DNA of 64,000 nucleotides from Muribaculaceae bacterium (lineage in GTDB: Bacteria > Bacteroidota > Bacteroidia > Bacteroidales > Muribaculaceae), in NCBI GenBank assembly GCA_029061225.1, contig JAIDSM010000140.1, forward strand, positions 1 through 64,000. Reading direction: 5' to 3'. Within the stretch, counting starts at the first letter, position 1. Each line of letters starts with the position of its first letter. Shown one piece after another: positions 1-8,726 of the stretch. The notes beneath the pieces were generated by a model. That model made no database searches. It was not told the origin of the DNA and saw nothing but the letters and a program-made list of their open reading frames with translations. A program made the position numbers and the translations under genes.

Positions 1-23
1 AGATGTGTATATGAGAAAGGTAT

Positions 24-365
24 ATGGATAAGCCTATATTTAGACTCATTACTCTTGAAGATGCTCAGGATTTTTTGGATTCCTTACCTGATAAAGTAAG
101 GGAAAAGATACTTTATAATATTCGTAAGGTTCGTTTTGGGGTTAAGGATAAAGATCTGTTTAAGAAACTTGGTGATACGGAGATTTGGGAGTTTCGTACA
201 TCATGGGAAGGGTTAGCCTATAGGTTATTTTCATTTTGGGATAAGGAAAAAGAGACGCTTGTAGTTGCAACCCATGGTATTATAAAGAAAAAGCAAAAGA
301 CACCGAAAGGGGAAATAGACAAGGCTTTATCAATACGTAAACAATGGTTTGATCAAAAATATTAA
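24..365 (+). CDS. RelE/HigB-like type II toxin (phage-derived Gp49-like family)
   Basis: Small basic protein with 'EIWEFRTSWEGLAYRLFSFWD...VVATHGIIKKKQKTP' typical of HigB/Gp49-like toxins; followed immediately by an XRE antitoxin. Confidence 0.85.
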   Translation: MDKPIFRLITLEDAQDFLDSLPDKVREKILYNIRKVRFGVKDKDLFKKLGDTEIWEFRTSWEGLAYRLFSFWDKEKETLVVATHGIIKKKQKTPKGEIDKALSIRKQWFDQKY

Positions 366-697
366 TGAAGATGAAAAAATTGAAATATTGTGACATAGAG
401 GAATTGGAAGATAAGTATCTCGGTGAAATTGGAACTCCTAGAAGGGATGCTTTCGAAGAAAAGGTAAATGCAGAGATAAAAGCCTATCATATAGGAGAGG
501 CTATTAAATCAGCACGTAAAAAGAAGAAACTGACCCAAGAAGAGTTGGGAGAACTTATGGGTGTGAAGAAAGCTCAAGTTAGTCGTATTGAGAGTGGGCA
601 ATCCTATAATATTTCAACTGTAGCACGTGCGTTTAAGGCAATGGGGCTACATGTTAATTTAGAAATTGAGGGAGGTCTGACTTTGGCTCTTTGGTAA
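365..697 (+). CDS. XRE-family antitoxin (HigA-like)
   Basis: HTH 'KKLTQEELGELMGVKKAQVSRIESGQSYNISTVARAFKAMG'; starts at the toxin stop codon. Confidence 0.87.
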   Translation: MKMKKLKYCDIEELEDKYLGEIGTPRRDAFEEKVNAEIKAYHIGEAIKSARKKKKLTQEELGELMGVKKAQVSRIESGQSYNISTVARAFKAMGLHVNLEIEGGLTLALW

Positions 698-744
698 ATG
701 ACTATTCGGCCACTTTAATGATATTATAACTAACCTATATAAAC

Positions 745-2232
745 ATGATAAAATTAAAAAAGGTGATTTTTGCTGCTGTGGCTTTGTGCCTTGCGGCGGT
801 ATCAGCTAAAGCCGCTGACTACAGTAAGTATTATGAGGATCTTCCCGTGAAGATCAATCAGGTGAAGGAGTTCTCCGTACCTGACTACAGTGTGAAAATT
901 ACGGACTTCGGCGGTGTCAACGACGGCGTGACACTCAATACGAAGGCCTTCGAAGATGCGATCGCTCATCTCTCATCCAAGGGAGGCGGCCATCTCATCG
1001 TTCCCGAGGGAATCTGGTATACAGGCCCGATCGTGTTCGACCATAACATCAACCTGCATCTTGACCGCGGTGCCCTCATCCTCTTCAGCGATAATCTCGC
1101 TGACTATCCGGTGATAAAATCAGACTGGGAAGGCCTTTCCACCTACCGTGCTGTGTCTCCGCTCACGGCCCGCGGGAAAAAGAACATCTCCATCACCGGC
1201 GAAGGTACCATCAACGGCAATGGCCAGGCATGGCGTCCGGTAAAGAAGATGAAGATGACCGACAACCAGTGGAAAAACCTCATAAAGAAAGGTGTTGTCA
1301 ACGCTAAGGGTGATGTGTGGTTTCCTAATGATAATGTCCTCAAAGTATACGAGGATAAGGAAATACAGGAAAAGGTGCATTCCGGCGATCCTAAGGTGCT
1401 GGAGACAGCCCATGATTTCCTTCGCCCCGTGCTGGTGTCGTTTATCGGTTGCGTCAACGTGCTTCTTCAGGGTGTGACTTTCGAGAACTCTCCGGCATGG
1501 AACGTGCATCCTCTCTTGTGTGAGAATCTGATAGTCGACAATGTGAATATCCGCAATCCCTGGTATGCGCAGAACGGCGACGGCATTGACATAGAGTCAT
1601 GCACCAACGTGCTTCTTGTCAACAGCAGTTTCGACGTGGGCGATGATGCTATCTGCATGAAGAGCGGCAAGGACAAGGACGGACGCGACCGTGGGGTTCC
1701 TTCTTCCAATGTGCTTATCGATGGCTGTACGGTATATCACGGTCACGGCGGTTTTGTGATCGGCAGCGAGATGTCGGGCGGTTGCAAGGATATCGTGGCA
1801 AAGAACTGTGTGTTTATCGGCACTGACGTGGGTCTCCGCTTCAAGTCTACGCGTGGACGCGGCGGCGTGGTGGAGAACATCTATGTCGACAATATTAAGA
1901 TGACCGACATACCGGGCGACGCGCTTATCTTCGACCTGTACTACGGTATCAAGCCCGGGGCTCCGGTACCTCCCGTCACTGAGGAAACCCCCTCTTTCCG
2001 CAATATCTTCATCAAGGACGTTGTGTGCCGCTCGGCGGGACGTGCAGCCCTCTTCAACGGTCTCCCGGAGATGCCGATGCAGAATGTGGTGCTTGAAGAC
2101 TGCCGCTTCCGTGCAGACAAGGGTTTCACCCTCAACCATGTCGACGGCCTCACCATGAAAAACGTCACTGTCGACGTCCCCGGCGAGAAGATCACCTACG
2201 GCGACGGCGTCAAGAACGTGAAAATTGACTGA
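745..2232 (+). CDS. Glycoside hydrolase family 28 protein (polygalacturonase-like), secreted
   Basis: Signal peptide; pectate-type beta-helix motifs 'NGDGIDIESCTNVLLVNSSFDVGDDAICMKSGKD' and 'HGHGGFVIGSEMSGG'. Confidence 0.93.
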   Translation: MIKLKKVIFAAVALCLAAVSAKAADYSKYYEDLPVKINQVKEFSVPDYSVKITDFGGVNDGVTLNTKAFEDAIAHLSSKGGGHLIVPEGIWYTGPIVFDHNINLHLDRGALILFSDNLADYPVIKSDWEGLSTYRAVSPLTARGKKNISITGEGTINGNGQAWRPVKKMKMTDNQWKNLIKKGVVNAKGDVWFPNDNVLKVYEDKEIQEKVHSGDPKVLETAHDFLRPVLVSFIGCVNVLLQGVTFENSPAWNVHPLLCENLIVDNVNIRNPWYAQNGDGIDIESCTNVLLVNSSFDVGDDAICMKSGKDKDGRDRGVPSSNVLIDGCTVYHGHGGFVIGSEMSGGCKDIVAKNCVFIGTDVGLRFKSTRGRGGVVENIYVDNIKMTDIPGDALIFDLYYGIKPGAPVPPVTEETPSFRNIFIKDVVCRSAGRAALFNGLPEMPMQNVVLEDCRFRADKGFTLNHVDGLTMKNVTVDVPGEKITYGDGVKNVKID

Positions 2233-2313
2233 TATGGAAGGGAGGCTTCCCAGCCTCCCTAAATCATAAACATTAAAAATTTTAATGGAGGCTAGGAAGC
2301 CTCCCTTCCATAT
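2232..2313. repeat. Nearly perfect 27-bp inverted repeat filling the convergent GH28/bcp intergenic region (bidirectional terminator or dispersed repeat)
   Basis: ATATGGAAGGGAGGCTTCCCAGCCTCC (2232-2258) versus GGAGGCTAGGAAGCCTCCCTTCCATAT (2287-2313), one mismatch; AT-rich loop. Confidence 0.85.
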
Positions 2314-2762
2314 TAAATTAATCCGAGTATCTGGTTGGCGGCATCCTTGGTGTTGACTTTCGGGATTATTTGCTCTACCGTGCCGTCAGGAGAGAGCAGG
2401 AAAGTGGTGCGGACGATACCCATGTATTCGCGTCCCGCCATTTTCTTTTTCTGCCATACTCCGGCGAGCTGGCAGAGTGTGGTGTCTGTGTCGGCCACGA
2501 GCGGGAACTTAAGACCGAACTTATCGGTGAATTTCTGATGGCTTGCTGCGGAATCCTTGCTTACTCCTATCACCTGATAGCCTTTGGCTGCAAGTTCGTC
2601 AAGTCCGTCGTTAAGGCTGCATGCTTCGGCTGAGCAGCCCGGGGTATTGTCTTTCGGATAGAAATACAATACGAATTTCTTTCCGGGATAATCACTAAGC
2701 TTCACTTCTTTTCCTTGGGCGTCTGTTCCGAGCACGTCAGGGAATTTATCTCCTATTTCCAT
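2313..2762 (-). CDS. bcp: Thioredoxin-dependent thiol peroxidase (peroxiredoxin, BCP family)
   Basis: 'FYPKDNTPGCSAEACSLND' peroxiredoxin Cys motif. Confidence 0.95.
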   Translation of the reverse strand: MEIGDKFPDVLGTDAQGKEVKLSDYPGKKFVLYFYPKDNTPGCSAEACSLNDGLDELAAKGYQVIGVSKDSAASHQKFTDKFGLKFPLVADTDTTLCQLAGVWQKKKMAGREYMGIVRTTFLLSPDGTVEQIIPKVNTKDAANQILGLI

Positions 2763-2769
2763 AATTTTG

Positions 2770-3186
2770 TTAAATTTTTAAATTAAATTCTGCTAAAAAT
2801 TCCTCTGCGGTGAACAATGGTATGTCAGAGAATCCAAAATCCTTTTTGTTTCTTGTGATGATACATTCACATCCGGCCTGCTTCGCACATTGGAATTGTA
2901 AGGCGTCTTCAAAGTCCTTAGCTTTTAATGAAATCGCTTTATCCAGTTGATCTTTGTTATGATCTAAGATAATGAATGAATCAGAAATAAGCTGTAGGTA
3001 TCTATATAACTGATCTTTTGGAACTTTTCTGGCAATGTATGCAAAGTTGGCAACTGATAGAAAACTTACATAAAACCATTTCCCATTAAGATCTCCCTTA
3101 TCAAGAAGCTTCTTGCATGTAGGCCTGTAGTCTTCCCTCAGGATAAAATCGATAATGAAGTTGGTGTCAAGAAATATTTTTTTCAT
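2770..3186 (-). CDS. PIN-domain protein (VapC-like toxin)
   Basis: 'FLDTNFIIDFIL' N-terminal Asp motif and 'KDFEDALQFQCAKQAGCECIITRNKKDF' PIN signature. Confidence 0.88.
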   Translation of the reverse strand: MKKIFLDTNFIIDFILREDYRPTCKKLLDKGDLNGKWFYVSFLSVANFAYIARKVPKDQLYRYLQLISDSFIILDHNKDQLDKAISLKAKDFEDALQFQCAKQAGCECIITRNKKDFGFSDIPLFTAEEFLAEFNLKI

Positions 3187-3416
3187 TTCGACATAATGTA
3201 TCTTGTTCTCTCATCATTCATGTCAATCAATGATGGATCAAAGCCTTTGCTTAATTCGTTGATTTTTTGCATCCATTCCTCATGACGAGTATCTTTCTCG
3301 TTTTTATAATCTTTTTGTACGGATGCCTTTAGCACACCCTTGATATTTTCGATTATGCTGCTGATCAAGTTGCTGTCAGCTCCGTTTTCAAGTGTAACAA
3401 TTATTTCGGTATTCAT
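3183..3416 (-). CDS. Small protein upstream of and overlapping the PIN gene, probable antitoxin
   Basis: 77 aa, 4-bp overlap with the PIN ORF, canonical antitoxin position. Confidence 0.6.
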   Translation of the reverse strand: MNTEIIVTLENGADSNLISSIIENIKGVLKASVQKDYKNEKDTRHEEWMQKINELSKGFDPSLIDMNDERTRYIMSK

Positions 3417-3430
3417 ATAATTTCCTTTTT

Positions 3431-3856
3431 TTATAATATAACAATCATAGTGGGGGATTCGTCCTTAATGGGAAGCTTTTCTTTCCAATTATCCACAAGA
3501 GTATCCAAAAGTCTGAAATTCTTCTCATTTGTGAATATGATTTCGATTCCTCGCCATGCATTTAGCAATGAGCAAATCTCTTTTTTTAGGGCTTCTTCAT
3601 TGTCAGGATCAATATTGTGGAAGCGGATGCCGTGTTGGTAGGCCATTTGTTTTCCTGTCTTCTCGTCTGAATCGAAGACGGCTACCCTGCAACCTGCTTT
3701 GCGGTATTCAAGGGCCTTCTCTCTGGCATCTCCGTGGCAACCGCCGGCTACCAATACGCGCCTTGCTTTCGGCCTTATGCCCGGGATGGCTTTCTTTACC
3801 GCCAGCTTGCCGCTCCGCAGCTCTTCCATCCGTCTTTCAAGATAATTATCAGCCAT
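3431..3856 (-). CDS. Short Rossmann-like (SDR-like) protein of unknown function
   Basis: 'ARRVLVAGGCHGDAREKALEYRKAGCRVAVFDSDEKTG' resembles an N-terminal dinucleotide-binding fold; only 141 aa. Confidence 0.6.
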   Translation of the reverse strand: MADNYLERRMEELRSGKLAVKKAIPGIRPKARRVLVAGGCHGDAREKALEYRKAGCRVAVFDSDEKTGKQMAYQHGIRFHNIDPDNEEALKKEICSLLNAWRGIEIIFTNEKNFRLLDTLVDNWKEKLPIKDESPTMIVIL

Positions 3857-4020
3857 ATTACTCTATTTTACCAGCGGTGTAGACGTAGCAAGCAAGCACC
3901 TTAACACTGGAAAGTGCGGATTTGTGTTGATTTTTGCATTTTTCTGCACTTATCAGTGCAAAATTACGAAAAAAATCCCGTTGTTCCAAATAAAAAGACG
4001 GCGACCGAGAGCCCGAGAGT

Positions 4021-4047
4021 GCATTATGCATTATGCATTATTATTAC
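4021..4047. repeat. 7-bp periodic array (ATGCATT family), overlapping the xerD 3' end
   Basis: gcattatgcattatgcattattattac; period 7; contains the xerD stop codon. Confidence 0.85.
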
Positions 4048-4927
4048 GGTAGTGTGGATGGTGGGAGAGAAGTTCCTTGCGTAGACGCGAGCGGTCGAGA
4101 TGGACGTATATCTCGGTGGTTTCGAGCGATTCGTGGCCGAGAAGTTCCTGAATGACGCGGAGCGATGCGCCTCCTTCAAGCAGGTGAGTGGCGAAACTGT
4201 GGCGCAAGGTGTGGGGCGAGACGGTCTTCAGGATTCCGGCGGCGGCCGCAAGGTCGCGGATGATATAAAATACCATGACCCTCGACATCTTTCCTCCCCG
4301 ACGGTTGAGGAAGATTATGTCTTGCGAGTCTGATTTGATATTGAGACGTGCCCGTTGAGGCAGATAATCCTTTATAAGATCCATCGCTACGGGCGAGACA
4401 GGCACTATCCGTTGCTTGCTTCCTTTTCCCTCCACTATCAAGCATCCGTCGTCGAAACTGAGACGGGAGAGCCGGGCGTCAATCAGCTCCGACACGCGAA
4501 GTCCGCTTCCATACAGCGTCTCTATTATGGCGTGGTTGCGCAGCGACTCCTCCTTATCGTCAGGAATCTGATCTATCATCATGTCGATCTCGGCAGTGCT
4601 TAGCACCTCCGGCAGATGTCTTCCCAGTCGGGGAGACTCAAGCAAGTCAGTCGGATTATTCTCTATTACTCCTGTAAGTTTCAGAAACTTGAAATAACTT
4701 CTTATTCCCGACAGGATACGCGCCTGACTTCGGGGGCCGATGCCTATGTCGCGGAGGGTGCAGATGAAGCCATGCAGATCCTTCTCGGTTGTCTCGGCAG
4801 GATTTATACCCTCGTCCTCGAGATACTCGAGAAGATGGCATACGTCTGAGACATATGCCTCGCATGTGTTGCCCGACATGCCGCGTTCGAGCGCGAGATA
4901 AGCTTCAAAGTCCTGGAGAGAAGTCAT
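4031..4927 (-). CDS. xerD: Tyrosine recombinase XerD
   Basis: Core-binding domain plus catalytic 'SPHTLRHSFATHLLEGGASLRVIQELLGHESLETTEIYVH'. Confidence 0.93.
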   Translation of the reverse strand: MTSLQDFEAYLALERGMSGNTCEAYVSDVCHLLEYLEDEGINPAETTEKDLHGFICTLRDIGIGPRSQARILSGIRSYFKFLKLTGVIENNPTDLLESPRLGRHLPEVLSTAEIDMMIDQIPDDKEESLRNHAIIETLYGSGLRVSELIDARLSRLSFDDGCLIVEGKGSKQRIVPVSPVAMDLIKDYLPQRARLNIKSDSQDIIFLNRRGGKMSRVMVFYIIRDLAAAAGILKTVSPHTLRHSFATHLLEGGASLRVIQELLGHESLETTEIYVHLDRSRLRKELLSHHPHYRNNNA

Positions 4928-5445
4928 ATTTCATATGTAATTTTTTGCATACCTGTTCGCCTCAGGAATATACAGAAGTCCTTGGATTCGAATTCGAGAG
5001 TGACCCCGTCTGAAATCTCTCCCGAAGGGCGGAAAGCCAGCAATCCGCATTCTTCCATGGCATCCATCTTGTGCCATAGTGCTGCGATATCCTTTTGGTC
5101 GAAGGCGATGATGAAGTCGGTGTCTTTCGGACACTCCTTATGTGTGGCCATGCGCAGTTTCGGCATGATCATCCGTATGGCTGTGACGATGCGTTTATCG
5201 GCGTCCGGCATCCATACATGGGCAGGGCGCAGCAGATGCAGCAGACGGATGATCATGCGGGCCCGGCGTAATCCTCGGCGGTCTTCATGATACTCGAAGT
5301 CGAGATAGGGATCGCAGTAGAAACCGTAGCGCTCATCCGGACGGATGCACTCCTTCACTATGCGGAAAGCCAAAGGGGAATGAACGCCATACCCCCTGGT
5401 ATGGCGCCATCTCCTTATCCAATCTCTCAATAATGCGTAATTCAT
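4924..5445 (-). CDS. Small protein related to the N-terminal part of Bacteroidetes class I methyltransferase-like proteins; no clear SAM-binding motif
   Basis: 'HTRGYGVHSPLAFRIVKECI' N-terminal motif; overlaps the xerD start by 4 bp; no GxGxG motif seen. Confidence 0.5.
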   Translation of the reverse strand: MNYALLRDWIRRWRHTRGYGVHSPLAFRIVKECIRPDERYGFYCDPYLDFEYHEDRRGLRRARMIIRLLHLLRPAHVWMPDADKRIVTAIRMIMPKLRMATHKECPKDTDFIIAFDQKDIAALWHKMDAMEECGLLAFRPSGEISDGVTLEFESKDFCIFLRRTGMQKITYEI

Positions 5446-5464
5446 AATGCATAATTCATAATAG
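5431..5464. repeat. 7-bp periodic array (ATTCATA/ATGCATA family)
   Basis: taatgcgtaattcataatgcataattcataata; supplies the start codon of ORF 4924..5445. Confidence 0.8.
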
Positions 5465-5490
5465 GCTACGCATTCGTTTCGACTTCACGC

Positions 5491-5511
5491 GGACGCACGG
5501 GCCGTGCGTCC
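5491..5511. repeat. GGACGCACGG-G-CCGTGCGTCC palindrome directly 3' of the yfhO-like gene
   Basis: 10-bp perfect inverted arms; related copies at 43772 and 62281. Confidence 0.8.
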
Positions 5512-7995
5512 CTACCTCTCATTGTTCGTTTTGGCTCTTAAAAGTCCGTAGATCCAGCGGGCTATGGCTCCGAGGGCGAGAAGGTAGATCAGGATGACGG
5601 ATGCTATCGACACTGCATTGGCTTTCTTCACTGGTTCCGGATCAAACGTCATGACGATTTCGGAGTCGCCTGCCGGCAGACGCAGCGCACGGAGCACGTA
5701 GTCGGCCTGGCCGATGGGTGTCTCCTTTCCGTTGACCGTCGCCTTCCATCCCCAGGGGAAATACACCTCCGAGAAGAGGGCTATGCCACCCTTGGCGGTA
5801 TGGGCCTTGTAGGTGAGCTTGTTGGGCGCATACGAGGTCTCGTAGATGGTGTCGCCGGCCGCGATCGGCAGGGGAGTGCCTATGACATCGGCAAATTTTT
5901 TGTCTGCGACGGCCGTGTTGCGGTTCGTAAGGTCGGAAAGAGCTTCCATCTCTTCCTTGGAAGTGCCGACATAGGTCAGCGTGTCTACAAGCCATGCGTT
6001 GCCGAAGGCCTCGGTGTTAACGGTATATCCTCCGTCGGAGAGGATGTATTTGGCGTTGAGCATGTTCAATACGAAGGGGTTACCCTTGGATATCTGATGC
6101 TCTATGAGGTCGTTGTAGCGGGTCAGCTTTGCAGCGTGGTAGCCGCCGATTGTCTTGTGGAAATAGCTGCTGCGGGCCGAGGAGAAGCCCGGTATGTCCA
6201 TCACTCGGTAGTTGCTCTTGTCCTTGAGGATTTCGAGGTCGGCTTCGGTGGGCACGAAAGCGGCTTCGTCGCTCTCGGCGGTAAGGAAGTTGTCGGAGTC
6301 GACATAGCGCTTGTCTACTGTATAGAGGTCGATAAGAACAAGCGCGGCAAGACAGCATGCCCATACTGATGCGTTCTTGATGATCTTCTTGTCCCAAAGG
6401 AAAAGAAGGGCGCATCCAAGAAGGATAAAGATCAGTGAACGCATGGCGTCGGTCGAGACGAGTCCGAGTCGTCCGGCCTCGATGCCCTTCATCACGTTGG
6501 CATAAGCGGGATTGGAGAATGCTCCGGCCTCGTTCAGATAACCGAATTCGGAATCCGACCATGGTGCTCCGAATACCGAGGGAGAGATCCAACCGAGCAG
6601 ACAGACGAAGGCTCCGACGCCCATCACGCATATGACGGTCCATTTGTTCTGCTTGAAGAAGTCTTCGGTCTTTATGATCTGGCGTACGCAAAGAGCGGCC
6701 AAGAGCGGAATGCAGAACTCAGCCACTACCAGTATGGAGCTTACCGTTCGGAATTTGTTGTAGCCCGGGAAGTTATCGATCATCAAGTCGGTCAGTGCAT
6801 TGAAATTGTGGCCCCAGCTAAGCATGATCGTGAATATGGTGGAGGCGAAGAGTGCCCATTTCATGGGAGTCTCCCATTCTCCTTCGACGACAAACATCGC
6901 GAGGATGGCGAGCAGAAGCACGAAGACTCCGACATATACAGGTCCGTTGGTCATCGGCTGGTCGCCGAAATACTGCGGGAACTGCCCTGCGAACTGCATT
7001 TCCTCCGGACTTAGGTAGCGGTCGGCTCCCATGTCGGTCTCGGAGACGCTCTTGATGCGGTTTTCTCCTGCGGTGGGTTTGAGTGTCGCTCCTCCCTTCA
7101 CGTTAGGGATCAGCAGACTCCATGTCTCGTCGATGCCGTAGCTCCATGCCGTGATGGCCTGCCGGTCCATGCCGGCTGCCGCCGGAGCGTTAGGGTCGGT
7201 GATGTCGGTGGCGCGGCCGCGTACCGTCTCTTTGCTGTATTCGAGCGAGCTGTAGAGGCTCGGAGAGTTTGCCGCCACGCCTATGAGGCCGCATCCTATG
7301 AGGATGCCGGTGGCAGCCGCCCATTTGCCTACGGTCTTCTCCTTGATGGCTATCCATAGCCAGGCGATGGCGATGGCGAGCATCACGAAGAGGAAGTAGT
7401 AGGTCATCTGTGGATGGTTGCTCATAAGCTGAAGCGCGGAGAAGAGTGCGGTAAGCGCCCCTCCGGCGAGCCATTTACCCCGGTAGGCGAGTATCACGCC
7501 GCCGATCGTAGGGGGTATGTAGCATAGCGTCAGGAATTTCCATATGTGGCCTGCTCCGATGATGATTATGAAGTAGGAAGAGAATCCCCATGCGAGGGAG
7601 GCGAAGAGGGCCACGCTCCAGCGCATCTTCATGCATAGGCACATGATGAAGAATCCCAGCATCATGCCGAAGAGGAGGTTGGCGGGAGAGGGGAGACCGA
7701 GCATGTAGACGCTCTGTATCCAGGAAAGGAGGTCGTTGGCCGGATAGGATGGCGAGATCTGGAAGGTCGGCATGCCGCCGAATAGGGAGTTGGTCCAGCG
7801 GGTGCTTTCCCCGGTCTCTGCCTTGAAGGTCTGCTGTTCGTGGCCGTTGGCGAGTCCTTGCTGTATGTCGTGCTGCTGCAGCACTCTTCCCTCCATTGCG
7901 TCGGGGAAGAAAAACATAAAGGCGACCACTGCTAAGAGCAGAGCCGCCACTATGGTGTAGATGGTTGTCTTTTTATTTTGCATCGTCTGTTTCAA
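5512..7995 (-). CDS. YfhO-family polytopic membrane protein
   Basis: 827 aa, many TM helices, C-terminal 'EVYFPWGWKATVNGKETPIGQADYVLRALRLPAGDSEIVMTFDP' typical of YfhO. Confidence 0.9.
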   Translation of the reverse strand: MKQTMQNKKTTIYTIVAALLLAVVAFMFFFPDAMEGRVLQQHDIQQGLANGHEQQTFKAETGESTRWTNSLFGGMPTFQISPSYPANDLLSWIQSVYMLGLPSPANLLFGMMLGFFIMCLCMKMRWSVALFASLAWGFSSYFIIIIGAGHIWKFLTLCYIPPTIGGVILAYRGKWLAGGALTALFSALQLMSNHPQMTYYFLFVMLAIAIAWLWIAIKEKTVGKWAAATGILIGCGLIGVAANSPSLYSSLEYSKETVRGRATDITDPNAPAAAGMDRQAITAWSYGIDETWSLLIPNVKGGATLKPTAGENRIKSVSETDMGADRYLSPEEMQFAGQFPQYFGDQPMTNGPVYVGVFVLLLAILAMFVVEGEWETPMKWALFASTIFTIMLSWGHNFNALTDLMIDNFPGYNKFRTVSSILVVAEFCIPLLAALCVRQIIKTEDFFKQNKWTVICVMGVGAFVCLLGWISPSVFGAPWSDSEFGYLNEAGAFSNPAYANVMKGIEAGRLGLVSTDAMRSLIFILLGCALLFLWDKKIIKNASVWACCLAALVLIDLYTVDKRYVDSDNFLTAESDEAAFVPTEADLEILKDKSNYRVMDIPGFSSARSSYFHKTIGGYHAAKLTRYNDLIEHQISKGNPFVLNMLNAKYILSDGGYTVNTEAFGNAWLVDTLTYVGTSKEEMEALSDLTNRNTAVADKKFADVIGTPLPIAAGDTIYETSYAPNKLTYKAHTAKGGIALFSEVYFPWGWKATVNGKETPIGQADYVLRALRLPAGDSEIVMTFDPEPVKKANAVSIASVILIYLLALGAIARWIYGLLRAKTNNER

Positions 7996-8443
7996 GCTTG
8001 ATCTGACGGTTCATAGACTGCTCGAGCGAGATGAGGGTCTCGGTCTCGGTGACGCCCTTGATGTGCTGGATACGGTCGTTGAGGAGCTCCATGAGGTGCT
8101 GGTTGTCGCGAGCGAACACTTTCATGAGCATTGAGTACGGGCCGGTGGTGAAGTGGCACTCCACAACCTCGGGAATGCTTTCGAGATCGGCTACCACGCC
8201 GCGGTACATCGATCCTTTCTCAAGCTTCACGCCTACATAAGTGCAGGTGTTGTAGCCGAGTTTCTTCGGGTCTACGTCATAGCCCGATCCGGTGATTACC
8301 CCCATTTCGATGAGACGCTGGATTCTCTGATGGATTGCCGCGCGGGATACGCCGCATACGATGGCCACGTCCTTCGACGGCGTACGGGCGTTGTTCATGA
8401 TGATGTTCAGGATCTTTCTGTCAAGATTATCGACCTTTTCCAT
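7973..8443 (-). CDS. Lrp/AsnC-family transcriptional regulator
   Basis: 'DNLDRKILNIIMNNARTPSKDVAIVCGVSRAAIHQRIQRLIEMGVITG'; internal ATG at 8443 preferred over the ORF-track start at 8518. Confidence 0.93.
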   Translation of the reverse strand: MEKVDNLDRKILNIIMNNARTPSKDVAIVCGVSRAAIHQRIQRLIEMGVITGSGYDVDPKKLGYNTCTYVGVKLEKGSMYRGVVADLESIPEVVECHFTTGPYSMLMKVFARDNQHLMELLNDRIQHIKGVTETETLISLEQSMNRQIKLETDDAK

Positions 8444-8546
8444 GATTGTTGTTGTCTTGTTTTTAGATTCGGTTCTGTTTATAAGTATTCTCGCATTTTT
8501 CAATACCTCTTCAAGCATCGGATATTGGAAATGCGACTTCTTTTTG

Positions 8547-8577
8547 CAAAGTTAATATAAAAATTGTAAACAAACAA
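8547..8577 (-). promoter_or_regulatory. Bacteroidetes-type promoter for the Lrp-family gene
   Basis: On minus strand: TTG-N20-TAACTTTG. Confidence 0.6.
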
Positions 8578-8612
8578 TATTCGGCGCAAAATTTTTTAGC
8601 AAAACGATAATT

Positions 8613-8726
8613 TTAAGTCTTCAGTCTTCAGTCTTAAGTCTTAAGATAGCGGACAAGCCGCTTGGGTTACTCTGAAGACTGAAGACTTAAGACTAAAGAC
8701 TTAAGACTTAAGACTGAAAACTCAAA
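8613..8726. repeat. Heptad-armed inverted repeat element: (AGTCTTN)n - AGCGGACAAGCCGCT core hairpin - (NAAGACT)n
   Basis: Left arm 8613-8646, core 8648-8662, right arm 8672-8726; period 7; related element at 12389. Confidence 0.9.

Noticed and set aside
1597-2139. 180-aa minus-strand ORF in GH28
   Set aside because: Shadow of the GH28 gene.
745-2232. Polysaccharide utilisation locus around GH28 (with the esterase at 14460 and PL11 at 60205)
   Set aside because: No SusC/SusD pair or dedicated regulator nearby; the three CAZyme genes are isolated from each other.
4031-4927. Integrase of a mobile element
   Set aside because: Sequence fits chromosomal XerD (298 aa, full core), with no flanking att-like repeats, phage or conjugation genes.
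8613-8726. CRISPR array
   Set aside because: Units are 7 bp with no spacer-length unique segments, the arms are inverted, and there are no cas genes in the window.
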